A stretch of DNA of 64,000 nucleotides, from assembly GCF_009687885.1 (NCBI RefSeq), contig NZ_BLAF01000032.1, forward strand, positions 45,542 through 109,541, written 5' to 3'. The DNA is from Acrocarpospora pleiomorpha. Lineage in GTDB: Bacteria; Actinomycetota; Actinomycetes; Streptosporangiales; Streptosporangiaceae. The notes beneath the pieces are model-generated. The model ran no database searches. It was given only the letters and a program-made list of their open reading frames with translations, and was not told where the DNA came from. How positions within the stretch are numbered: position 1 is the first letter of the stretch; the number at the start of each line of letters is the position of its first letter. Both the position numbers and the translations under genes were made by a program. Positions 1-7,122 of the stretch are shown here, piece by piece.

Positions 1-647
1 CCCCTGGCCCGAAGCCCCTCTTCCCCCGCCGCCCAGTCCTCATCCGACCACCCACGCGTCCCCTTGAGCAGCGACACCATCGCGGGCGCAGTGGCCGCAT
101 AGAGAATCAGCGCCTCCAGCCCGCTGACCCCTTCACTCACCAGCACCGCGACATGCCCATCCCCCCGATACTCCCGAAGCAACGTCTGCGCGTGCCACAA
201 CCGCAGCAACGGATCCTCCGGCCACGGCAACGCCGCATGCGCCCCGAACAAGGCCCGCCCCCGCACATGCGCACACGCCTCCTCCGCGGCCCGGCTCGCC
301 AGCTCCAACGTCTCCGCCAGCTCAGGAAACTCATGGATTCCGACCCGCCGCAACGCCGCTCCCGCCGCCTCAAGCCGCGCCTCCACCAGCTTCTCCGGAG
401 TGACGACCTCCCAGACCTCCGGAATCCCCCGCCGCACCAGATCCGGACAAAAGTTGAAAAATGTAGCTATAACCACCTCAGCCGAAACGGCCCCCATCGC
501 CGCAACTCGCGACGCAAAATACCCTACCTGCGGATCGCCCACCCCAAGGGCCCGATACCGCCTCCGAGCCTCCGGCACGAAGTAGACCATCGCATGCAAA
601 GGCTCCAACCGCCGCCAAGCCTGCCGCGCCACCCCAACCGAAGCCAT
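1..647 (-). CDS. SCO6745-family protein, 3' end cut by window edge
   Basis: The reading frame runs from ATG at 647 off the left edge (215 codons seen) and begins MASVGVARQAWRRLEPLHAM. Inside are the family-like segments VYFVPEARRRYRALGVGD, a run near residue 50-65 (VSAEVVIATFFNFCPDLV) and EKLVEARLEAAGAALRRVG. The translation matches my memory of the actinobacterial SCO6745 family, small helical proteins with a helix-turn-helix-like fold and no firm function. GGAGGG lies 5 nt before the ATG (about 653-658), which fixes the start. No membrane segment or signal peptide is visible. The family call is from recognition of sequence style; the biochemical role is unknown. Confidence 0.7.
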   Translation of the reverse strand, partial: MASVGVARQAWRRLEPLHAMVYFVPEARRRYRALGVGDPQVGYFASRVAAMGAVSAEVVIATFFNFCPDLVRRGIPEVWEVVTPEKLVEARLEAAGAALRRVGIHEFPELAETLELASRAAEEACAHVRGRALFGAHAALPWPEDPLLRLWHAQTLLREYRGDGHVAVLVSEGVSGLEALILYAATAPAMVSLLKGTRGWSDEDWAAGEEGLRAR

Positions 648-762
648 CCCGGCCCTCCAACCCAAGGTGACCGAACATTATTCGGCAACCCCCAAACCGT
701 CAATGACCTCCTGCACAGCTGCGGGATCCGTGATCACGATGCCCGCCTGGAATGATAAAGAC

Positions 763-954
763 TTAAGCCAAGGACTTGATCTCAGGGCCACTCTCACCCG
801 ACACGCACGAACGATCTTGAACCACCGCGAGCCGCAGGCCCTGCGACTCCTGCCGAAGACACTGAGCTTCAGCCTCAACCTGCTCCACACCACCAGCACT
901 TTCGATAGCCCGATGCAGGTGATCGGTATCGCGCCATCTGCGATAGCTACGCAT
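763..954 (-). CDS. small hypothetical protein, 63 aa
   Basis: This short frame would be ignored but for its ribosome binding site: AAGGAGG on the - strand (962-968) with 7 nt to ATG at 954. The product begins MRSYRRWRDTDHLHRAIE, is hydrophilic and probably helical, and ends KSLA before TAA. Directly after the stop another frame reads GIVITDPAAVQEVIDG before its own stop at 678, so the gene may once have been longer and have suffered a frameshift. No family is recognised. Confidence 0.35.
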   Translation of the reverse strand: MRSYRRWRDTDHLHRAIESAGGVEQVEAEAQCLRQESQGLRLAVVQDRSCVSGESGPEIKSLA

Positions 955-1117
955 CGATTCGCCTCCTTACCTGCGCCTCCGCCCCGGAGCACGTCAGAAA
1001 AGCGACAGGCTGCCCATCAACTTGCCAGCCGCGTCAAGTGCACCCAATGATCGCCCCAGTCAAACAGGGCAAACGCGCTAGCAACCCCCAGGGGGCGTGG
1101 GGGGCTGTGCCCCCCAC

Positions 1118-1148
1118 ATCGGGGGCTCGGGGGGTCGTCCCCCCGTGT
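1118..1148 (+). repeat. GC-rich 31-nt repeat, left copy
   Basis: This copy is 30/31 identical to 8237-8267 and in the same orientation. Its core is a GGGGGG-TCGT-CCCCCC hairpin (about 1129-1144). It stands 820 bp upstream of the lanthipeptide synthetase start, and the second copy follows the last gene of that locus. Both copies are followed within a few bases by a second, longer hairpin, so the unit looks like a composite dispersed element rather than a chance GC run. Confidence 0.7.
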
Positions 1149-1150
1149 AA

Positions 1151-1207
1151 ACGACGAAAAGACCCTGGGGAGGAAGCGCTCGCTTCCGACCATCCAGGGT
1201 CAGTCGT
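1151..1207. terminator. long imperfect hairpin next to the left repeat
   Basis: Arms are ACGAC/GTCGT (1151-1155 with 1203-1207) and GACCCTGG/CCAGGGTC (1161-1168 with 1194-1201), with a further GGAAGCG/CGCTTCC pairing inside. There is no clean T-run, so terminator function is a guess. In another frame the stretch up to TGA at 1284 reads LPTIQGQSFVELTVSYSNTP and on, which looks like the tail of a lost protein gene. Confidence 0.4.
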
Positions 1208-1346
1208 TCGTGGAGCTAACGGTCTCCTACTCGAACACGCCGGCCCAGCTAGAGGAACTACGGCAACGCGTAAGCGCGCCGTGACCCACAGCCTCAGGGG
1301 CCGAGTAGCGCGCCGCTACTCTCGTAAATCCGCAACCGTGATCTGC

Positions 1347-1382
1347 AAGTGGGTTTCCTGATGACGATCAGGAGACCCACTT
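1347..1382. other. perfectly folded hairpin, 16-bp stem
   Basis: AAGTGGGT-T-TCCTGAT pairs with ATCAGGA-G-ACCCACTT around a GACG loop, with one G-U pair. A second hairpin lies at 1446-1482 (GAATGTC/GACATTC outside ACCGCC/GGCGGT). Both are in the gene-free stretch before the transposase tail. Neither has a T-rich tract, so they may be element ends rather than terminators. Confidence 0.4.
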
Positions 1383-1557
1383 ACCCCATCTGCGGCTTCT
1401 TGACCACGTAGATGGCAACAAGCGCCGTGACCTGACCCGTGATCTGAATGTCACCGCCTGTGAAGTGGCGGTGCCGACATTCGGTCACTCGGCGTCAGGA
1501 GAGAGGTGGTACAGCGTGTTGCAGAGAACCAATCGCGGTCGATGAATACTCCGGGCC

Positions 1558-1695
1558 ATGGGCGAGCGCGCGGTCGCGACTCTGAAGACCTGGAAAGTCC
1601 TGGCCAAACTCCGCTGCTGCCCGCACCGGGCCACCGCGATCGTGCAGGCAATCCTCACCCTGGAAGCCATCGAAACCACTCGCTACTCAGGGTGA
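1558..1695 (+). pseudogene. transposase C-terminal fragment (IS5-like / DDE_Tnp_4 type)
   Basis: The 45-codon frame starts MGERAVATLKTWKVLAKLRC and ends ETTRYSG before TGA. The pattern GERA..LKTWKVLAKLRCCP.RATAIVQAIL is how many actinobacterial IS5-group transposases end. The catalytic core is missing and an in-frame TGA lies just upstream (about 1540), so this is a dead remnant. Its position before the lanthipeptide genes supports a history of insertion here. Confidence 0.7.
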
Positions 1696-1837
1696 AAAGT
1701 ACTCAGTGTGCCAATCGACGCAGACCGGGCCATGAACGGCCGATTACAACTAGTGCTTCAGCAGCTCATCACGCCGCCGCGGCTTCCTTTTCCGGCCTGC
1801 GCAGCCTGATCACAACCAGCCTCGAAGGGAGCCGTTA

Positions 1838-1921
1838 ATGCGCGTCCACGCTACCGCTCAGCTCATCGGCGACCGCAGCCACCAGTGTGACCCCGACGAA
1901 AAAAGCCGATGGCAAGAGTAG
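1838..1921 (+). CDS. possible 27-codon leader ORF before the lanthipeptide synthetase
   Basis: GGGAG with 6-7 nt spacing precedes ATG at 1838. The product, MRVHATAQLIGDRSHQCDPD and seven more residues, has no Thr/Ser-Cys pattern and is unlikely to be a second precursor. It ends 46 nt before the synthetase start and could be a translated leader or the end of a decayed gene. Support is only the ribosome binding site. Confidence 0.25.
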   Translation: MRVHATAQLIGDRSHQCDPDEKSRWQE

Positions 1922-1967
1922 ATCAAATCGGTCGGGTCGTTATCTCATCACCGACGGAAGAACAAAT

Positions 1968-4685
1968 ATGACCACACCACGTGCACAGAGCATGGCAGTC
2001 GAAGACACGATTTTGGAGGATTGCGTACGTGCCATTATCGGCCGCCACGAAGCCGTCGATTGGCGGGTAGAGCCGGGTGACTTCTGGTGCAATGTGCGCC
2101 CCGGTCGGCAGTCGGGACGGCAGGCCATCCAGGGATGGAAGCTGCACCTGTCGGCGACGGTCCTGTCCGCGCCTCACGTACTGGCCCGGGCCGCCGACGT
2201 GCTGGTCCGACATGGATGCGAATTCAAATTCGCGCACACCCTCGACGTCGTGCGGCAGTTGACGTCAGCGCGCTACGACCGAGGTGGCGGCGGCAAGTTC
2301 ATCACGGCATACCCGCAGGGCGACGAGGAGCGGCTGCGCCGGCTGGCCGATGAGCTGCACGAGTCGACGGCGGGGTTGCCGGGCCCCGCTATTCTTTCCG
2401 ATCGGCGTTACCGTGAGGGCAGCCTGGTGCACTATCGGTTCGGCGCGTTTCACGGACTGCCGATGCTCGGCAACGACGGCTCGTATGAGGCGATGCTGGT
2501 CAACCCCGAGGGCGAGCCGGTCCTCGACCAGCGTAAGGCTTGGTTCACTCCGCCGACCTGGGCGCCACGCGATCCCTTCCGGTCCGCGCCGGCTGGCGCC
2601 ACCGGCCAAGCCGCCGCACCCACGACAGTCCTGCTGGATGGACGGTACGCGGTCAGCGTTGCGGTCAGGCACTCCTTCAGGGGCGGTGTCTACCGGGCCA
2701 CGGATCAGGTGACCGGCGAGCAGGTGATCGTCAAGCAGGCCAGAGCTCACGTGAGCGGCGACATGACCGGGAGGGACGGCCGCGACGCGCTTAGGCGTGA
2801 GGCGTCCTTGCTGGAGACGCTGGGCACGTCGGCGATGACGCCCCGCCTGGTCGGTCTGTTCGACCAACAAGGGGACCTGTTCCTGGTGCAGGAGGCGGTC
2901 ACCGGTGTCACCCTGCGGGAATTGGTGTGGACCCAACTGCGGTTCGCCGACGACGTCGCCTGGGGACCTCCGACCGGTAAGGCGGTCAGGCTGGCCTCGC
3001 AGCTGATCGACCTGCTGGAGGCGGTGCACGGGCGCGGGCTGGTCTTTCAGGATTTCACTCCCGACAATCTGATGGTTACACCCGAAGGCGACCTGCGCCT
3101 GATCGATGTGGAACTCGCCGCCCGCCCCGGCGAGACCACGGTGCGGGCGTTCACTCCCGCCTACGGCGCTCCCGAGCAGCTGTCGGTGACAGGTCTGGGC
3201 CCCGCCCCCGACCAGAGGGTCGACCTGTACGGCCTGGGCGCGACGCTGTTCTACCTGGCCAGCGGGGTCGATCCGTTGCTCGCGCCCGAGCGGCCGCAGG
3301 CGCGTACGACGCACGAGCGCCTGCGGGCCTGGCTGGCGCACATGTCGATCGGCAATCCAGTCGTGCGTCGCCTGGCAGTCGTCATCCTCGGGCTCATGGA
3401 TGAGGACCCCGGGCGGCGTCCCGGCCTGGCGGCCGCACGCGACCTCATGAAGGAAGCCCATGCCGTTTCGTTTGATGTCTCTCCGAAACCCGAGCAGATC
3501 AGCGACGCGGCCATCGATGGGCTGATCGCCGACGGGATCGATCATCTGATCGCGACCATGGAGCCGGAGAACGAGGCACGACTGTGGCCGGCCACGCCCA
3601 TGGACCGGACGACCGATCCGCTCAACGTGCAGCACGGCGCCGCCGGGGTGCTGGGCGTGCTCACTCGTGCCTATGAGGTTCGGCCGAGCACGGCGCTAGG
3701 AGAGACTGTCGCCATCGCGGCGAACTGGATCCGCCGTGCCGTGCCGTGCGAGCCTCGCCTGCTCCCCGGCCTGCAATTCGGCCGGTCGGGCACGGCATGG
3801 GCGCTCCTGGAAGCGGGCCAACTGCTCAACGACCAGCGATTGGTCGACGTTGCGACCGACCTCGCGCTGCGCGTGCCCCTTTCCTGGCCTAACCCCGACG
3901 TCTGCCACGGCACCGCAGGGGCCGGTCTCGCCCAGCTGCGATTCTGGGAGAAGACCGGAAACGAAGAGTTCCTCGCCCGGACGCGGACGGCGGCCGACGC
4001 TCTCCTGGCGGCAGCCGAACATCGAGACGGACAGATCCTGTGGCCGATCCCGCAGGATTTCAACTCCTCCCTGGCCGGCGTCGTCCACTACGGCTTCGCC
4101 CATGGGGCGGCGGGGATCGGAGCCTTCCTGCTCGCCGCTGGACGGGCACTCGACGACAGCTCCTACGTCGACCTGGCGGGGGAGGCGGCTGACACGCTCG
4201 TGTCGGCTGCGCAGATGAAGGACGACGCCGCCTACTGGGGCGCCGAGCCCGGCGATAAAACCCTGCACACCCGTTGGTGCAGCGGATCAAGCGGCGTGGG
4301 AGCCTTCCTGCTCCAGATGTGGCGCCAAACCGGCGACGAGAGCCTCTACCCGCTGCTCGATCAGGCCGCCACCGCGATCCGCCGATCCCAATGGTCCACG
4401 ATGCTCGGCCAATGCTGCGGCCTGGCCGGCGGCGGTGAGCTCCTGATCGACATGGCCGAGGCCACCGGAACCCCGCGCTATCGCCAATGGGCGCAGGAGC
4501 TCGTCCGAGCCGCCTATCTGCGGCGTTTTCACCGGGATGGCCGCCAGGTGATTCCCGATGCGTCCGGCACCGATAGCTTCGCGTACTTCGGTAACGGCCT
4601 ATCCGGAATTTTGGCCTTCCTCATTCGACTGCGGCACGGTGGTCCACGGCCATGGCTACCCGAGGCGTTCTCCCTGGGGTCGTGA
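1968..4685 (+). CDS. class IV-type lanthipeptide synthetase (LanL)
   Basis: The 905-residue enzyme would phosphorylate Ser/Thr of the precursor, eliminate phosphate and add Cys to form (methyl)lanthionine. An N-terminal lyase-like domain (about 1-205) has QGWKLHLSAT and SDRRYREGSLVHYRFGAF. A kinase domain (about 222-500) has Lys256 in VIVKQ, Asp362/Asn367 in QDFTPDN, Asp380 in LIDVE and APEQ at 401. A LanC-like cyclase (about 545-905) has CHG at 646, AHG with His712, WCSG with Cys771 and QCCG with Cys816-Cys817. Retained zinc ligands argue for class IV (VenL-like) over class III LanKC. The third ligand is Cys, not the usual His. ATG at 1968 is chosen over GTG 1887 because GGAAG lies 7 nt before it. 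The precursor gene follows 81 nt downstream. Confidence 0.9.
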   Translation: MTTPRAQSMAVEDTILEDCVRAIIGRHEAVDWRVEPGDFWCNVRPGRQSGRQAIQGWKLHLSATVLSAPHVLARAADVLVRHGCEFKFAHTLDVVRQLTSARYDRGGGGKFITAYPQGDEERLRRLADELHESTAGLPGPAILSDRRYREGSLVHYRFGAFHGLPMLGNDGSYEAMLVNPEGEPVLDQRKAWFTPPTWAPRDPFRSAPAGATGQAAAPTTVLLDGRYAVSVAVRHSFRGGVYRATDQVTGEQVIVKQARAHVSGDMTGRDGRDALRREASLLETLGTSAMTPRLVGLFDQQGDLFLVQEAVTGVTLRELVWTQLRFADDVAWGPPTGKAVRLASQLIDLLEAVHGRGLVFQDFTPDNLMVTPEGDLRLIDVELAARPGETTVRAFTPAYGAPEQLSVTGLGPAPDQRVDLYGLGATLFYLASGVDPLLAPERPQARTTHERLRAWLAHMSIGNPVVRRLAVVILGLMDEDPGRRPGLAAARDLMKEAHAVSFDVSPKPEQISDAAIDGLIADGIDHLIATMEPENEARLWPATPMDRTTDPLNVQHGAAGVLGVLTRAYEVRPSTALGETVAIAANWIRRAVPCEPRLLPGLQFGRSGTAWALLEAGQLLNDQRLVDVATDLALRVPLSWPNPDVCHGTAGAGLAQLRFWEKTGNEEFLARTRTAADALLAAAEHRDGQILWPIPQDFNSSLAGVVHYGFAHGAAGIGAFLLAAGRALDDSSYVDLAGEAADTLVSAAQMKDDAAYWGAEPGDKTLHTRWCSGSSGVGAFLLQMWRQTGDESLYPLLDQAATAIRRSQWSTMLGQCCGLAGGGELLIDMAEATGTPRYRQWAQELVRAAYLRRFHRDGRQVIPDASGTDSFAYFGNGLSGILAFLIRLRHGGPRPWLPEAFSLGS

Positions 4686-4703
4686 ACATCAGCTTTCCCT
4701 TAG

Positions 4704-4758
4704 CCCTCCGTTGCACGCTTCCGTGGCACGGAGACCAAACCTCAGTACGGAGGGAGGT
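4704..4758 (+). promoter_or_regulatory. hairpin that can mask the precursor's ribosome binding site
   Basis: CCCTCCGT (4704-4711) is the exact complement of ACGGAGGG (4747-4754), which runs into the Shine-Dalgarno GGAGGT (4753-4758) of the precursor gene. A competing small hairpin TCCGT-GGC-ACGGA (4720-4732) lies between. The arrangement could tune translation of the precursor relative to the synthetase; this is inference from pairing alone. Confidence 0.4.
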
Positions 4759-4766
4759 GATTTCTT

Positions 4767-4889
4767 ATGGAGATCGACATCATGGCGTTGGACACGCTGC
4801 CGGCTGAAGACCCCACGGGCGTGGGCCTTTACCCGTGCTTCGCGACGTGTCTCATCATTACCTGTGCATACCAGGGCTCGACGATCTAG
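4767..4889 (+). CDS. lanthipeptide precursor, VenA-like, 40 aa
   Basis: A strong site (GGAGGT, 8 nt spacing) precedes ATG 4767. The leader contains LDTLPAEDPTGVG, close to the LPETDPVGV pattern I recall from venezuelin's VenA. The likely core is CFATCLIITCAYQGSTI (residues 24-40): Cys24, Cys28, Cys33 and dehydratable Thr27, Thr32, Ser38, Thr39. Two Thr-Cys pairs and a Ser-Thr near the C-terminus allow rings in either direction. No GG cleavage site is seen, which fits removal by the S9 peptidase encoded next. It lies between the synthetase and that peptidase on the same strand. The exact leader/core boundary is inferred. Confidence 0.9.
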   Translation: MEIDIMALDTLPAEDPTGVGLYPCFATCLIITCAYQGSTI

Positions 4890-4905
4890 TCGAGGTCGAC
4901 ATTTC

Positions 4906-4940
4906 TCTGATTTCCGTTTGATCGTCTGACGGATTTCAGA
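4906..4940 (+). terminator. attenuator-like hairpin after the precursor gene
   Basis: TCTGA-tt-TCCGT pairs with ACGGA-tt-TCAGA around an 11-nt loop, starting 17 nt after the precursor stop. There is no long T-run. A weak hairpin here is typical of operons that make more precursor mRNA than downstream enzyme mRNA. A second possible pairing, TGCCGG/CCGGCA, lies at about 4952-4992. Confidence 0.4.
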
Positions 4941-5073
4941 TAAATGATACGTGCCGGTCTCTCTCGAGGCTCTGCTTGGGGAGGGGCCGGCATCTCGCCG
5001 GGCCGCCTGGATAGAGCGGGATGGCGTTTGCCTAGCAGGCTAATCCATTGACGAAAGCCAGATTGGGGGGATT

Positions 5074-6864
5074 GTGGTGAATGTAGCGCCGGGGGACATG
5101 GTTTATCGAGTCAGCTTCCGATTTTCCGCGCGGGGGGAACATGCCGCCTGCCTGACCATCGACGGCGACGGCCGGACCGCCATTGAGGCATGGTCGTTCG
5201 AGCGAGGGCACGCGGACGTCCGGCGGGTCGATACATCGGCCGCTGTCGTGGTACCGGCGCAGGTGATTCCAGCGGAGGATGGAAGAATTGTTCTGCTACG
5301 GCCTGGATCCGGCACCCATGAGGTTACCGTCATAACCCCGTCCGATTCTGGCGGCCACATCGAGCATCGGGTGGCCACGGTGCGAGCCGAGGGGTTGCGC
5401 GCCTTTCCGAGCCCCGATCCTGCCGTGCCGGCCATGCTGGTGTCCTACGCGGACGGCCGCACGGTCATCCAGCGGCTCACCGACGAGGGCCTCGAGCCGG
5501 TCGTGGGCCTACCGGGGATGATCACGAAGGAGTGCCGCCTCACGCCTGACGGTCGCCAGCTCGCGGCCAATCAAATCGTGGACGGCGAACGCCGAGCCGT
5601 CGCACTGGATCTGACGAACGACGCGGTGACACCGTTCGCCCACGACGTAGGCGCGGTCCTGCTGTCGTCCCCCGCGACGGGAGACGTGCTGGTCGCGGTC
5701 GACACCCCGGATGGCGTGAAGTTGGGCTGGCTCACCCCCGGTGACGCGCATGCTCGCCTGCCGGGCGAACTGAACGACATCGAGGGTGTCGTGCTGCCGC
5801 TGGCCGTCGACCCGGCCGGGGATCGACTCGCGCTGAAGGTCACCGACGGAGCGCGTTCCCGCCTGCTGATCCACGAGCGGCGCACCGACAAGGTGCGCGA
5901 GCAGCCAATTCCGCCAGGAGTGATCGGGTTCGCGAGCGCCTGGACCGAGGGCGCGCTGCGCTTCAGCTACTCCGCCCCCACGCATCCTTCCGGCGTGCTC
6001 GCCGTCGACCCGTCCGGCACCGCCGCGGAGTGGGCGGAGGGACACGACACGCCGGACACCTTGCCCTGGTGCGATGCCCGGCTTGAGCGCTTCGATGGGC
6101 CCGCCGGGACGATGGAGGCCGTCGTCTACGGTCCGGACTGGCGGCAAACCAAACATGTGCTCATCGCGTTGCACGGCGGCCCCGAAGCCGCCTGGGACCT
6201 GAGCTTCGACCCCACCCTCCAGCGTTTTGCCCAGGCGGGAATCAGCGTGATCGCGCCCAACCAGCGCGGGAGCACCGGTTACGGGGCCGCGCATCGAGCC
6301 GCCATCGTGGATCAGTGGGGCGGCCCCGATCTAGCCGACATCCGCCACCTCCTCGCCGCCGTCAACACGGCGCGCCGCTACCCGCGGCACCCGGCGCCCA
6401 TGCTGTTCGGCGCATCGTACGGCGCGTTCCTGGCCCTGCTGGCAGCTGCGGCGGACCCACTGATGTGGTCGAGTTGCGTGGTGGTCGGCCCCTTCCTGTC
6501 CGGCTCCCGACTGTACGCCGACGGCTCGCCCGCGGTGCGGTCGCTCCTCGACCGGCTGGGCGGCTCTACCGACCTCGACGACGACCTTGGCCCACGAGAT
6601 CTGCTCCGCCTGTGCCCCCAGATCCAGGCGCCCCTGATGGTCATCCACGGCGAGCAGGACAACGTCATCCCTGTGGAGCACTCGCGCGCCCTGGCCCAGA
6701 GGCTGACGGCAGACCGCAGGTTTATCTACCGGGAGATAGCTGGCGGGGAGCACTACCCGTTGAGCGGCCGGGGCGGCAGGGCGCTGCTCGACGAGGTCGT
6801 GGACTTCCTGCTCAGCCCTGTGAGGGACAACCTCGCGCTCGCCACGCAGGCAGCCCCGGCATGA
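5074..6864 (+). CDS. S9 prolyl-oligopeptidase family peptidase, probable leader protease
   Basis: A 596-residue alpha/beta-hydrolase peptidase with an N-terminal beta-propeller-like half (about 1-330) and a C-terminal catalytic half. The triad is visible: Ser448 in FGASYGAF, Asp529 in HGEQDNVIP and His560 in GGEHYPLS. NQRGSTGYG and QWGGPDLADI are typical S9 landmarks. No signal peptide is seen, so it is cytoplasmic. Prolyl-oligopeptidase-type enzymes trim leaders in some class III lanthipeptide pathways (FlaP), and the place next to the precursor suggests the same job. GTG 5074 and GTG 5077 are both possible; the G-run at 5065-5070 spaces better to 5077. Its stop overlaps the ATG of the exporter remnant (ATGA, 6861-6864). 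Confidence 0.85.
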   Translation: MVNVAPGDMVYRVSFRFSARGEHAACLTIDGDGRTAIEAWSFERGHADVRRVDTSAAVVVPAQVIPAEDGRIVLLRPGSGTHEVTVITPSDSGGHIEHRVATVRAEGLRAFPSPDPAVPAMLVSYADGRTVIQRLTDEGLEPVVGLPGMITKECRLTPDGRQLAANQIVDGERRAVALDLTNDAVTPFAHDVGAVLLSSPATGDVLVAVDTPDGVKLGWLTPGDAHARLPGELNDIEGVVLPLAVDPAGDRLALKVTDGARSRLLIHERRTDKVREQPIPPGVIGFASAWTEGALRFSYSAPTHPSGVLAVDPSGTAAEWAEGHDTPDTLPWCDARLERFDGPAGTMEAVVYGPDWRQTKHVLIALHGGPEAAWDLSFDPTLQRFAQAGISVIAPNQRGSTGYGAAHRAAIVDQWGGPDLADIRHLLAAVNTARRYPRHPAPMLFGASYGAFLALLAAAADPLMWSSCVVVGPFLSGSRLYADGSPAVRSLLDRLGGSTDLDDDLGPRDLLRLCPQIQAPLMVIHGEQDNVIPVEHSRALAQRLTADRRFIYREIAGGEHYPLSGRGGRALLDEVVDFLLSPVRDNLALATQAAPA

Positions 6865-7100
6865 GGACAATCCTTCACGTCATGCGGCTTGCGCCGGGCG
6901 ACACCACGATCGACACGGTGTGCGGACTGATCGCGGTGGGCGCGCGATCCGCATCCTGCTGTTCGACGGCACCGGCACGAGGATCGGCACGCACGACGAA
7001 CTGGTGAGGAACTCCCCGCTCTACGCCGACCTGGTCGGCCATTGGGAAGCCCCAGGGTCAAGGCGCCTCAGTAGCACGCACGCCCAGCGATCAAAACGAC
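6861..7100 (+). pseudogene. ABC exporter collapsed by internal deletion
   Basis: Two ends of one gene survive. The first frame, from ATG 6861 coupled to the peptidase stop, gives MRTILHVMRLAPGDTTIDTV and CGLIAVGA, like the cytosolic start and first membrane segment of an ABC half-exporter. From about 6945 another frame gives RILLFDGTGTRIGTHDEL and LYADLVGHW, the usual end of such a protein after the Walker B/H-loop region. All membrane segments and the Walker motifs are missing, and the two parts are in different frames. Lanthipeptide loci normally carry such an exporter, so this is probably the former LanT. Roughly 1.5 kb or more would be lost, judged from normal family length. Confidence 0.7.
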
Positions 7101-7122
7101 TGCAGCTCAAAGGAGATACGAA

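Noticed and set aside
1211..1218. TGGAGCTA matching the tRNA-Ala 3' end, as a possible attachment-site duplicate
   Set aside because: Only 8 nt match before the sequences diverge; later similarities (CTCGAAC) are too scattered. Not enough for an att site.
1038..1361. 107-codon + strand frame in the left gene-poor stretch
   Set aside because: It runs through the GC-rich repeat and hairpin, has biased composition and no ribosome binding site.
1968..4685. Class III LanKC rather than class IV LanL
   Set aside because: The cyclase domain keeps WC-G, HG and CCG zinc-ligand positions, which class III enzymes lack, and the leader resembles VenA rather than the class III LLDLQ-type leader. The atypical third ligand leaves some doubt.
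4906..4992. Riboswitch after the precursor gene
   Set aside because: Only two simple hairpins are visible, with no recognised aptamer core; an attenuator is the simpler reading.
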